The notes: a model not told the origin generated them from the sequence alone. 27,185 bases of DNA from Opitutia bacterium UBA4506 (GCA_002388665.1 DGMY01000014.1:41722-68906); one strand, 5' to 3'. Shown: positions 1 to 8,205, counted from the stretch's first letter. Program-made: numbers and translations.

Positions 1-300
1 AATCGGGGTTATCCTGCAATAAGGAGTAATCCACCTCCCCAGCCGCTCCCCCGAACCGAGTTCGGAGGCTACGGAATGTAGCCTCGATTCTCTGAATCGG
101 GGTTATCCTGCAATAAGCAGTAATCCACCTCCTCAGCCATTCCCCCGAACCGAGTTCGGAGGCTACGGAATGTAGCCTCGATTCTCTGAATCGGGGTTAT
201 CCCGCAATAAGCAGTATTCCACCTCCCAGCCACTCCCCCGAACTGAGTTCGGAGGCTACGGAATGTAGCCTCGATTCTCTGAATCGGGGTTTATCCTGCC
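1..300. repeat. Tandem 94-bp hairpin-rich repeat, three copies plus a partial fourth
   Basis: Copies start at 1, 95 and 189, with a partial copy from 282; periods are 94, 94 and 93 bp and the copies differ at only a few bases. Each unit holds three short perfect inverted repeats. In unit 1 these are CCGAAC/GTTCGG (51-56 and 60-65, 3-nt loop), GAGGCTAC/GTAGCCTC (65-72 and 78-85, 5-nt loop) and CGATTC/GAATCG (85-90 and 94-99), the last spanning the unit junction. The array probably extends left of the window. No spacers vary as in CRISPR, and no credible reading frame runs through it. It looks like an intergenic repeat family able to fold as a chain of hairpins; its function is unknown. Confidence 0.9.
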
Positions 301-469
301 CCATTTTGCGCGCTAATTTTGGTCTCTTCCTTTTTGGACTCGGCAGTGTATCCGCCTCTCTGCATGATCCCATTTTCCTTTTACGAGAATGTTGTGTCCA
401 TCCTTCTCCGGGCATGTCGAATGAGCAAAAGTCGAGGCGCAGGCGAAAATCCAATGACGCCGAGTTGTT

Positions 470-3370
470 ATGAAAATGAAAAAATTTCTGAAAATTATGG
501 CGGTACTGCTGCTCTGCTACGCGGTATTTGGGTTCATTATCTTCCCGCTGGTTTTGAAGTACTTTGGAGAGAAAGCCCTCAGAGACAACGTCTCACCGGA
601 CGCAGTAATTGCGACAGTCAAAGCCAACCCGTTTACCTGGGAAGTTCAGGTGGAAGGGTTGAATCTGAGCGACCCCGCGGGCCAGTGGACCCTCGAGGTG
701 GAACGGGCGACGGTTAACTTGAGCGCGAGGACGTTGTACAAGTTCTTCCCGGTCCTCGACGAAATCAGCCTGGAATCCCCCCGGATCAGTTATTTGCGGA
801 GTCCTCAGGAGGAAGAGGTGGAGGAAGAGTCGATCGAGCCCGATGAAGAAACGCCACAGAGCTTGGAGGATTTCGCCAGCTTATTGAATTCTATGGAGAT
901 TCCGGAAGTCTATGTCGTTCTTCTCGAGATCAAAGACGGTGCGATGCACTTTAGCGATGTGACCAACGAGACTCCTTTCGAGAAGAGAGTCGAGCCGATC
1001 AATTTCCGCTTGGAGAATTTTACGACAGAGGTGGATTCCGGGGCCGATAACTCGATGCATTTTCTCGCTAAAACCGACAGAGGGGCGGAGTTCGAGTGGA
1101 AAGGTGAGCTCACGAGCCAGCCTTTTGCCAGTAGCGGAACCATTCAAGTTTCGGGGTTTGGACTAGGACAATTTTTTCCCTATTTCGAAAAGCTGATCCG
1201 ATTCGATTTGGAGCGTGCGACCTACGACATGCAGTTTAGTTATGCGATCAACTTTGGGGACTTGGAGAACGTATTCAAGGTCAGCGATGGATCAGTCGAT
1301 TTGACGAATGTCCGCTGTGTGGGCAGGGAGGATTCCAGCGAGTTCTTCGTCCTCAATTCAGCGGGGGTGGCCGACTTTAGCTTCGATTACAACTCGATGC
1401 AAGTCGACGTCGATCGGGTCTTCGTCGATAGCGGTGTGCTCGGAGTGCGCAGAGATGAAGGAGGTGCGATCAACTTGCTCAATCTTCTCGTCCTGGCCGA
1501 CGCTGCCCCCATCTCCGAACCTGAGGCAGTGGAAGAGGTAGAGGAAGTGGCAGAGGTAGCGGAAGTCGAGGTGAGTGATGGCTCTTTCGAGATCCCGGCA
1601 CTGCCAGTGGCTTTCTCTCTGGATGAGTTTTCGATTCAAGACTTTCGTATTCAATGGGTAGATTCCTTGGTCCCCGGTGGGGCCGATATCGGATTGGTGA
1701 TCTCGCAATACTCGCTGAAAGGAGTCTCATCCGATTTCTCCAAGCCAGTGGCTCTGGATCTACGGCTGCAGGTCGGCGAGACCGGACGGGTTTCCGTGGG
1801 CGGTGAGCTGACTCCGGCGGTGGCTGGTATGGACCTAGTGTTGGGAGTAGAGGCCTTAGACCTTTCGCTGGCAAATGCCTACGGAACGTCGATGGCGGAG
1901 ACCCAGGTGGGCTCGGGTACGTTTGTATATACAGGTGAGTTCAGTGGGGATGTAGAGTCCGGATACCACTTGAGTGGTGACGGTTCCGTACAGGACTTTT
2001 CCGTGGCGCTGTCGGGAGAAAATGCCGTCGAGCTGGAGTGGCAATCGTTCAGTTTTACCGATTTGTCGGCAAGGTCAGAGCCTCTCTCTGTGAGTATGGG
2101 AGATGTGACTCTCACCGCGCCCAAGGCTGTGCTGACCCGGTCGGCGCCGCCTAATCCGGAGAAGGTTCCCGCAGCTGAAGTAGCTGTTGCCTCGGACGAA
2201 ACGCTCGCTGAGCCCGCAACGGTGGACTCGGCAGCAGCAGGGCCGGTGGACGCTCCGTTGGATGTCCACATTGCATCGTTTTCGGTAGATCAGGGCTCCT
2301 TGGTCATGATTGATCAAGGAATTCAGCCAAACTTTCGACTCGACGTTGCCGACGCTAAAGTCGATGTGAAGAACATCACCTTGGGGCAGGAGGAAGTCAC
2401 CGAATTCTCCATCAGCGCTCTTGTGAATCGCAGCGAGTTTAAGATGGCCGGATCTGCCTATCTCATCGACCCCCGTAGTCAAACGAGCATGACGATGTCA
2501 CTCACTGATTTCTCTCTTCCGGTGCTGTCTCCCTACACGGGCAAGAGCGTAGGCCGAAAGATCGGGAGCGGTTGGTTTACCATCAACACCGATCTACAGG
2601 TGAATGACGGTACCATGAAGGCGAGTAATGCGATCAGGATAGAACAGATGAAGCTCGGCGACTCGGTGGATAGCCCGGATGCGATGAATTTGCCACTGTC
2701 CCTGGCCATATCCCTCTTGAAGGGATCGGATGGCGTCATGAAGCTAAAATTGCCACTGTCCGGTGACCTGTATGATCCCAGCATCGGGATGGGCCAGATT
2801 ATCCGTACGGCTGTCGTCGGGTTAATCCGCAGCGTGGCTCTTTCGCCATTCTCGATGCTCTCAGGCCTCGTCGGTTCGGATGCAGACCTGTCGAAGGTCG
2901 AGTTCGCCCCTGGCAGTTCTGAGCTATCGCCCAAGATGACTAAGCAGCTGAAAGCCCTCGGTAGCGCCCTGCAGAAGAGACCGCAATTGATTCTTGGGAT
3001 AACCCCAAGCCTCTCGAACAAAGATTTGCTGGCGTTGACCGATGATCCCCAGTCAGCCGGTTCGAAAACGAAAGGTGCGGACGGAGAGAAAAGCAAGTCG
3101 GAGAAAGGTCGTAGACTCTTTGAGAATCGGAAGTACAAACCAGTTGTGAAAGCTGACGCAACGTCAACCTCGGCCAAGTCGGACCAGAATGGCGATCTAT
3201 TGCCCGGAGTAGCTCGAACCGATCCGATCGCCACCGAACTAATGGCGGCCAGAGTGGAGGTGGTACGGGAGTATTTGTTAGAGATGGAAGGTGTCTCCGA
3301 AGAGCGACTTTCCGTCCGCGACCCGGATCTATCAGTAAACCGTTCGATTGTCGCTTTCAGCTTGGAGTAG
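470..3370 (+). CDS. DUF748 / AsmA-like envelope protein
   Basis: The 966-residue protein starts with a short basic stretch and one hydrophobic segment (about residues 5-28), which suggests an inner-membrane anchor with the rest in the periplasm. The body is the long beta-rich repeat typical of DUF748/AsmA-like proteins, interrupted by Glu-rich linkers near residues 113-131 and 350-368. The C-terminal part has the DUF748 hallmark: FAPGSSELSP followed by ALQKRPQLILGI (about 812-845), then an OmpA-like end with RVEVVREYLL and SEERLSVRDP. AsmA-like proteins take part in outer-membrane lipid or protein homeostasis; the exact substrate of DUF748 members is not established. The ATG at 470 has no clear ribosome-binding site but directly precedes the membrane segment. 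It appears to be a resident chromosomal gene bordering the defence island. Confidence 0.85.
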   Translation: MKMKKFLKIMAVLLLCYAVFGFIIFPLVLKYFGEKALRDNVSPDAVIATVKANPFTWEVQVEGLNLSDPAGQWTLEVERATVNLSARTLYKFFPVLDEISLESPRISYLRSPQEEEVEEESIEPDEETPQSLEDFASLLNSMEIPEVYVVLLEIKDGAMHFSDVTNETPFEKRVEPINFRLENFTTEVDSGADNSMHFLAKTDRGAEFEWKGELTSQPFASSGTIQVSGFGLGQFFPYFEKLIRFDLERATYDMQFSYAINFGDLENVFKVSDGSVDLTNVRCVGREDSSEFFVLNSAGVADFSFDYNSMQVDVDRVFVDSGVLGVRRDEGGAINLLNLLVLADAAPISEPEAVEEVEEVAEVAEVEVSDGSFEIPALPVAFSLDEFSIQDFRIQWVDSLVPGGADIGLVISQYSLKGVSSDFSKPVALDLRLQVGETGRVSVGGELTPAVAGMDLVLGVEALDLSLANAYGTSMAETQVGSGTFVYTGEFSGDVESGYHLSGDGSVQDFSVALSGENAVELEWQSFSFTDLSARSEPLSVSMGDVTLTAPKAVLTRSAPPNPEKVPAAEVAVASDETLAEPATVDSAAAGPVDAPLDVHIASFSVDQGSLVMIDQGIQPNFRLDVADAKVDVKNITLGQEEVTEFSISALVNRSEFKMAGSAYLIDPRSQTSMTMSLTDFSLPVLSPYTGKSVGRKIGSGWFTINTDLQVNDGTMKASNAIRIEQMKLGDSVDSPDAMNLPLSLAISLLKGSDGVMKLKLPLSGDLYDPSIGMGQIIRTAVVGLIRSVALSPFSMLSGLVGSDADLSKVEFAPGSSELSPKMTKQLKALGSALQKRPQLILGITPSLSNKDLLALTDDPQSAGSKTKGADGEKSKSEKGRRLFENRKYKPVVKADATSTSAKSDQNGDLLPGVARTDPIATELMAARVEVVREYLLEMEGVSEERLSVRDPDLSVNRSIVAFSLE

Positions 3371-3503
3371 ACCCTCCCTCCAGAACCCAGTCGCCTTCGC
3401 CCACGTCCCCTGGGATCGGTCTAGCCCAACCACCAAAGCGCTTGCGACACACGACTTAAAACTTTCGACTATTCCCCCGCATCTCCCTCCGCGCTCTCCG
3501 CGC

Positions 3504-4346
3504 CTAAATCTGCTCCCGGTGCACCGCGAGATATTTCTGACTCGGCTGGTAACGCGGGGGAAGGTGGAGCCGTTGGCCTTCGTAGGCCCCAAAAAAGGTC
3601 TTCCATACCTCGCCCGTCACCCGCTCTTTGATCTCGGTTGAAAGGACGAGTCGATATTCCTCATCAAAGGTGATGAGGTGCCGATCAAAGGCGGCGTCGT
3701 AGGTGGCGGAGAGAGAGATTCCGTTTCGTGGATCCATACGGGTGTCTTTGCTCTCTGCCCAGGGGATGATGTGACTGGCCCGATTGAGGGCGGGAAGACC
3801 CAATCCAGTCAGACCACAGCGATTCTGGTAGATCTCCATTATGACCTCACGAAATGCCTTTTGGCCGAGGCGAGTTTTAACCTCGCGCAGCCGATCTCGG
3901 CCGTCTTTCGAGTTGGGGTCATGCACCGCATCTGACGGGATTTCCGGCTCGAGACGGTTGAGCTTTTCGACCAACGACGACTCGTCTCCCTGATGGTTTC
4001 TGAAGATTTCCAAGGCCTTCTGAGAGTGTTCATACTCCGGCAGGAATTCAATGAGCTGCGTCAACGCCGCCGAACAATGACCCTTGGCCAGGTAACTCTG
4101 TGCGATGCTCGGATCCACCCAAGGACTACCACTTCCTTTCTTCTGCTCCTCCAGCACCCGCTCCCGCAGTGCAATCAACCGCTCCACCGAATGAACCGAC
4201 CATAGATCCAACGCATCCTCGAAGCCATAGGCCTCAATCTGCAACATCTTATGCAGCCACTCCAACGCCTTGAGGTAAGAGCTGGCCTTGCCGCTCCCGT
4301 CCTTGTTGTCGCGGTAGAGGTAGGTCTCGAAGGATTTGCGGTTCAT
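3504..4346 (-). CDS. HNH endonuclease (HNH_2-type), candidate PT-linked nuclease
   Basis: The 280-residue protein has an uncharacterised helical N-terminal half (1-150) and an HNH domain at about 165-238. The visible motifs are CGLTG (177-181), SHIIPW with H192, DPRNG with N208 and YDAAFD (216-221). This matches the HNH_2 family found in McrA-like and other restriction nucleases. Many members have LHD where this protein has TYD, so one usual histidine is Tyr216; other nearby residues may serve. The gene is divergent from the PT-associated methyltransferase, with 92 bp between them and a near-consensus promoter at 4404-4432. It may cut DNA according to modification state (inference). I see no recognisable sulfur-binding or SRA domain. 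It converges on the DUF748 gene and marks the left edge of the island. Confidence 0.8.
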   Translation of the reverse strand: MNRKSFETYLYRDNKDGSGKASSYLKALEWLHKMLQIEAYGFEDALDLWSVHSVERLIALRERVLEEQKKGSGSPWVDPSIAQSYLAKGHCSAALTQLIEFLPEYEHSQKALEIFRNHQGDESSLVEKLNRLEPEIPSDAVHDPNSKDGRDRLREVKTRLGQKAFREVIMEIYQNRCGLTGLGLPALNRASHIIPWAESKDTRMDPRNGISLSATYDAAFDRHLITFDEEYRLVLSTEIKERVTGEVWKTFFGAYEGQRLHLPPRYQPSQKYLAVHREQI

Positions 4347-4382
4347 GGTAAAGGGTGTTTTTCGGGGATCAGATCGGGCCTA

Positions 4383-4411
4383 TTGCCTTGTAAATTAGTT
4401 GAAATTATACG
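4383..4411 (+). promoter_or_regulatory. Candidate promoter for the PT-associated methyltransferase
   Basis: TTGCCT (4383-4388) and TATACG (4406-4411) are 17 bp apart, each matching consensus at four positions. The expected start near 4418 leaves a short leader before the ATG at 4439. Its -10 region shares bases with the stronger opposing promoter, so the two probably compete. Confidence 0.4.
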
Positions 4412-4432
4412 GTGACCTTCTCGTAATGCCAA
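4404..4432 (-). promoter_or_regulatory. Sigma-70-type promoter for the HNH gene
   Basis: On the minus strand TTGGCA (4432-4427) and TATAAT (4409-4404) are separated by exactly 17 bp: 5 of 6 and 6 of 6 matches to consensus. Transcription would begin near 4397, giving a leader of about 50 nt before the HNH start codon at 4346. It overlaps the promoter proposed for the opposite gene. Confidence 0.6.
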
Positions 4433-4438
4433 TGTTCC

Positions 4439-6304
4439 ATGAATTTACAAGATTGGCAGACGTTTGTCCAAAATTTGCCATTTGGGAAAAAATTGCCCGG
4501 TGCGGTATACATTGCTCGAAGTTCGGTAAGGTTTGCATCTCAGAGTTTAGGGAAGGAAATCCGTAGGGCTGCAGAAGCTTCAAAACCTCCGTCGAATTGG
4601 AACTTGTTGAAACTTCATACGCGGGAAAGAGCGATAACTTTTCTACTCTACCCTGATTTTAACGAAGATCCGCATCCTTCACTGTCTTTCGCAACCAAGT
4701 TAAACTTTTCAACGGGGCGGGTTGTTCGGACGGATTATTCGAACCGGGCCAACCCTCCGATTCTTCATCGGAAGGAAACCTTTCTTCATGAAAACGATCC
4801 GCGCTGGATCGTCTTTCGAGAATTAACGAAGGCTGAGGAGAGTGTCGGCCTCCTTGACGATACGAAGCGCATTGGAACCAAGCAGTTTTGGGAAGCATTG
4901 TTGCGGCAAAAAGGCTTTTCCTTGAAAGGGCATCAGTTGATTCAGGATTCGAGGCGTTCAGAGGGCGAAGTCACTCCGAGTGGGGAAGCTGCTCCTATTC
5001 TTCGGCATCGAACTGCCATACGTCGGCAAGATTTGTCTCGCCCGGTAAAACTTCTTTTGCAGCACGGACTCTTGCGTGAAGGTCGTTCGTTTTTTGACTA
5101 CGGGTGCGGACGTGGAGTCGATGTTCAGGCGTTGGCGCAATTGGGTTACGAGTCGGCGGGATGGGATCCGGCCTATTTGTCGGACGAACCCCTTAAGAAA
5201 GCCGAAGTGGTGAACCTCGGCTATGTCCTTAATGTGATCGAGGATCCTGATGAAAGGATTATGGTTTTGAAAAGGGCAGGAGAACTTTCTAGGTGCGTCT
5301 TGATTGTTTCCACCCTTGTTCGGGGGCAAGAAACTGCGGCGCACCAAAGGAAATGGAGAGATGGATTTCTAACGGCTTTGGGCACATTCCAAAAATTTTT
5401 TGAACCAGGGGAGCTGGAAGGATTGATCGAGCGTGCTCTTGAGGTCGAACCGGTGACGTTGGCTCCAGGAATCTGCGTTGTCTTTCGCGATCGCGAAGAG
5501 CACGAATCTTTTTCGGCAGCACGGGTAAGGCGCCGATTCGATTGGTCCGAGATCAGCACGCAGATTCGATTTACTCCTCCCAAAGAGAGGAAAGAATCAA
5601 GGGTGTCTCGGTATGCTCTTCATAAGGCTACTTTCGAGAAATTTTGGTCAGCACTTCTTGAATACGGTCGCATCCCGGAGAAAGACGAATTTGACGGGTG
5701 GGCGGAGCTTCGCAATGCTGCTGGGTCTCGCCGTAAAGCATTCGAAATGCTCTTGGAGCGAAAAGGACAGGCTCTTTTTGCTGAGGCGAGAAGAATGCGA
5801 AAAGAAGATGTGCTGGTCTATCTGGCCATGACACGTTTTCGCAAAAAGTTTCGGCGCAAAGACCTAGGGTCGCGGATACTCAAGGATATTAAGGAGTTTT
5901 GGGGCCATTATGACTTGGCTCAAGCCGAGGCGGATTCGTTGCTGTTTGCGTCTGGGGATCCTGGAGAGTTGGAGATTGCCCTCGAATCAGTATCTTTCGG
6001 ACTGAAAGATCCTATCGAAAAGCACTTTACCTTTCATCGCCGTAAGATCGGTTCGCTCCCAGCAGTCCTTCGGATCTATGCTCTGTTAGGGCAGTGGATC
6101 TACGGTGATCTATCTGAAATCGATCTCATCAAAATCCATCTAGCGAGCGGTAAATTGTCGCTGATGATCTACGATGACTATGAAGGAAAAAATCGGCCAA
6201 TTCTGCAAACCAGGATAAAGATGGTTCTTCGGAACCAATGGCTGCGGATTTTTGACCATTCTGATGAACTTCAGCACCTGGAAAATAAAGAATTTTATGG
6301 GTGA
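4439..6304 (+). CDS. DNA phosphorothioation-associated putative methyltransferase
   Basis: The 621-residue protein matches the family named DNA phosphorothioation-associated putative methyltransferase. The SAM-binding motif DYGCGRGVD is near residues 220-228, followed by GWDP (about 241) and the diagnostic NLGYVLNVIEDP block (about 258-269). Upstream is the family-typical HRTAIRRQDLSRPVKLLL segment. The N-terminal 200 residues and C-terminal 300 residues have no domain I recognise. Substrate and target base are not known for this family; from context it may methylate DNA at or near the phosphorothioate site or modify a Dnd component. It is divergent from the HNH gene and convergent with the SeqA-like gene, 22 bp apart. 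The ATG at 4439 lacks a Shine-Dalgarno sequence but is the only start that keeps the N-terminus. Confidence 0.88.
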   Translation: MNLQDWQTFVQNLPFGKKLPGAVYIARSSVRFASQSLGKEIRRAAEASKPPSNWNLLKLHTRERAITFLLYPDFNEDPHPSLSFATKLNFSTGRVVRTDYSNRANPPILHRKETFLHENDPRWIVFRELTKAEESVGLLDDTKRIGTKQFWEALLRQKGFSLKGHQLIQDSRRSEGEVTPSGEAAPILRHRTAIRRQDLSRPVKLLLQHGLLREGRSFFDYGCGRGVDVQALAQLGYESAGWDPAYLSDEPLKKAEVVNLGYVLNVIEDPDERIMVLKRAGELSRCVLIVSTLVRGQETAAHQRKWRDGFLTALGTFQKFFEPGELEGLIERALEVEPVTLAPGICVVFRDREEHESFSAARVRRRFDWSEISTQIRFTPPKERKESRVSRYALHKATFEKFWSALLEYGRIPEKDEFDGWAELRNAAGSRRKAFEMLLERKGQALFAEARRMRKEDVLVYLAMTRFRKKFRRKDLGSRILKDIKEFWGHYDLAQAEADSLLFASGDPGELEIALESVSFGLKDPIEKHFTFHRRKIGSLPAVLRIYALLGQWIYGDLSEIDLIKIHLASGKLSLMIYDDYEGKNRPILQTRIKMVLRNQWLRIFDHSDELQHLENKEFYG

Positions 6305-6326
6305 ATATTTGGTGCTTTCGCCTTCG

Positions 6327-6998
6327 CTAGATCATCAGAGGGTCTTCGTGCTCTTCGTCATTGTTCCCGGGATCGGCGTCGGTCAAGTCGGGGAAAGGTA
6401 TATTTTTGGATTTATCGTTTAGGGTGAGCCTCTCTAAGAATTCTTTTTGTTGAGGTATAGCAACCCCAAGCACCTCGAAAACTTCCCTGAGGATCGATAT
6501 TTTTCGATTTGTAGAAGTGTTTGATGTTGTCCACCAAGGAGTTCCGGGAATTGATACCTGAAAGGTACTGGTTCCAGAGGCTTCGAATTCCTCTCTCTCC
6601 TTTGCAAAATAGATCCTTTTTCTACCCCTTACCCGGCGAATCCAATGGAAAGATTCTTGGTGTTGGTTGTACAGTTTCGCCAAAATCCCGAGAAAAGTCT
6701 GGAGCGTATTTTTGGCCCCAAGTGTTGTGCGGATTCCTTTTCTGGTTGGGCTCTTTCCGGGAGGCCTTACAACTGAGTTTGACTTCGTGATTTGAGTCGA
6801 GACGATTTTCTCAGAATAGGATTCCGTGGCGATTTCCGGTGGAGCGACCAGTGGTTTTATTCTTTCTGTAGGTTTGGGTTCCTCCTTTGCTGGTCGCCTC
6901 ATTAATTTCCGAATGAGGGTGGAAGGCGATTCGCCAGTCAAATTCTCGTGTTGAGTAAAGTAGTCGGCCAAGTCGGCATCTAGGAGGATCTTTCTCAT
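6327..6998 (-). CDS. SeqA-like DNA-binding protein in the dnd locus
   Basis: The 223-residue protein aligns over its length with Escherichia coli SeqA, which binds hemimethylated GATC and delays replication re-initiation. The N-terminus (1-36) carries the SeqA oligomerisation pattern: I4, D7, L10, Y13, H17, GES (22-24) then IRKLM. A variable linker (about 37-95) follows. The C-terminal DNA-binding domain shows RGRKRIYF (124-131, SeqA has HGRTRVYF), PGTPWW (151-156, SeqA PGTPYW) and SNTSTNRK (159-166, SeqA TNTNTGRK). R126, R128 and N160 line up with SeqA R116, R118 and N150, while Asn152 is replaced by Ser162. An acidic tail (about 203-220) is extra. It lies 30 bp after dndA on the same strand, so the two are probably co-transcribed. 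Reading hemi-phosphorothioated or hemimethylated sites is inference. Confidence 0.88.
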   Translation of the reverse strand: MRKILLDADLADYFTQHENLTGESPSTLIRKLMRRPAKEEPKPTERIKPLVAPPEIATESYSEKIVSTQITKSNSVVRPPGKSPTRKGIRTTLGAKNTLQTFLGILAKLYNQHQESFHWIRRVRGRKRIYFAKEREEFEASGTSTFQVSIPGTPWWTTSNTSTNRKISILREVFEVLGVAIPQQKEFLERLTLNDKSKNIPFPDLTDADPGNNDEEHEDPLMI

Positions 6999-7028
6999 CT
7001 CTTAGAATTACTATACGAATCGACTTTT

Positions 7029-8165
7029 TTAGAGCAATTGTTTAATCCGTTCGGCGATGGCATTCCAATCTACTTCTTCAGTCATGTGGCACCAGCTGAT
7101 TCGAATGCAGGCGTTGGCTTCATCTTCGGACATTCCCATTGCGAGAAGAACGTGGCTTGGGGTGTAGCTTGTTGATGTGCAGGCCGATCCGTTGGAGATT
7201 GCGATTAGATCTTTCAGGCTGACAATTAGCGCTTCTGAATCGATGTCGTGAAACGATAGATTGATCACGTGAGGCAGCGCATACCGTTGGTCTCCGGTAA
7301 GTTTTGGTTCGAGGCGAGCGAAGGCTTTGAGGGCTGATTTTCTTATATGTTTGCAGCGTTTTCTTCGCTCCTCATGCGTTGTTGAGGCAACTTCTGCTGC
7401 TTGTCCCAAAGCAGCGATGAGGGGCACCGGCAACGTTCCGGGACGTAGGCCGCGTTCCTGTCCGCCGCCAAAGGTCAAAGGGGTTAGCGGCACTTTTTTG
7501 AATCCCCTCCTGCGGGCGATTAACGCCCCAATCCCCTTCGGGGCAAAAATCTTGTGTCCGCTTATACTGAGAAGATCAATGCGGGGGTTGGAGATTTCCT
7601 TCAATTCTTTCCCAAACCCCTGGGCTGCATCACAGTGGAAAAATGCATGGTGGTTTCGAAGCTCGTCCGCGATTTCGAGGATAGGTTGGAGGATTCCCGT
7701 CTCATTATTGGCGTGCATGATGGAGACCAGAAGGGTCTCTGGTCGGAGGGCCGAAAGGATCTCCTGGGGATTGACGCGACCGGACGAATCGACACCCACC
7801 CGTGTCACTTCGAATCCTTCCCGCTCCATTTGTTCCAAGGGTTCAAGAACGGCCTTATGTTCAATGGTCGTGGTAATGATGTGATTCAGGTTCTTTTTTT
7901 TGCCTTCTACGGCTAGCCCTAGGATGGCCAGGTTGTTGGACTCGGTGGCACCACTGGTAAAGAGCACTTCATCGCGTTTTGCGCCGACCACTGCACCTAC
8001 CTGGTCTCTTGCTTTTTGAACTGCTTGCTTGGCGCGTGATCCGTACTCATGAGTTCGACTGCCCTCGTTCCCATACTCCTCCGCAAGGTAGTGCAAGAGA
8101 GTGTCGCGGACGCACGGGTCTATTGGCGTCGTGGCATTGCAGTCTAGGTAAATTGGAACAGACAT
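7029..8165 (-). CDS. dndA: DndA cysteine desulfurase
   Basis: This 378-residue class V aminotransferase-fold enzyme takes sulfur from L-cysteine as a persulfide and supplies it for phosphorothioation, probably via DndC, whose Fe-S cluster DndA can assemble. Visible motifs are YLDCNATTP (6-14), TSGATESNN (70-78), HCDAAQ (177-182), the PLP Schiff-base lysine K205 in SGHK, and catalytic C329 in NGSACTSTSYTPSHVL. The SYTPSHVL form is typical of DndA rather than housekeeping IscS. It is divergent from dndBCDE across a 129-bp control region and is followed by the SeqA-like gene. Dedicated dndA genes often sit next to dndBCDE in this orientation; some loci lack one and rely on IscS. Confidence 0.95.
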   Translation of the reverse strand: MSVPIYLDCNATTPIDPCVRDTLLHYLAEEYGNEGSRTHEYGSRAKQAVQKARDQVGAVVGAKRDEVLFTSGATESNNLAILGLAVEGKKKNLNHIITTTIEHKAVLEPLEQMEREGFEVTRVGVDSSGRVNPQEILSALRPETLLVSIMHANNETGILQPILEIADELRNHHAFFHCDAAQGFGKELKEISNPRIDLLSISGHKIFAPKGIGALIARRRGFKKVPLTPLTFGGGQERGLRPGTLPVPLIAALGQAAEVASTTHEERRKRCKHIRKSALKAFARLEPKLTGDQRYALPHVINLSFHDIDSEALIVSLKDLIAISNGSACTSTSYTPSHVLLAMGMSEDEANACIRISWCHMTEEVDWNAIAERIKQLL

Positions 8166-8181
8166 AATAAATTTATGCGAA

Positions 8182-8205
8182 TGTATGTTAATCTATTGAC
8201 ATACA
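8182..8205. promoter_or_regulatory. Inverted-repeat operator candidate
   Basis: The arms TGTATGTTAA (8182-8191) and TTGACATACA (8196-8205) are complementary at 9 of 10 positions around a 4-nt centre. The right arm contains the TTGACA -35 hexamer for dndB, and the site ends 17 bp before the dndA start. A dimeric repressor here would block both transcripts. DndB of Salmonella is reported to bind palindromes of similar size (TACG-N10-CGTA, from memory); the core here is ATGT-N10-ACAT. Confidence 0.6.

Noticed and set aside
1..300. CRISPR array
   Set aside because: The 94-bp units are contiguous and nearly identical throughout, with no unique spacers and no cas genes.
2533..3234. Minus-strand 233-codon frame opposite the DUF748 gene
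   Set aside because: It is an antisense shadow of a well supported membrane-anchored protein and has no domain features.
7327..7884. Plus-strand 185-codon frame opposite dndA
   Set aside because: It lies entirely within dndA, whose catalytic motifs are intact, and its product is an Arg/Ser-rich antisense shadow.
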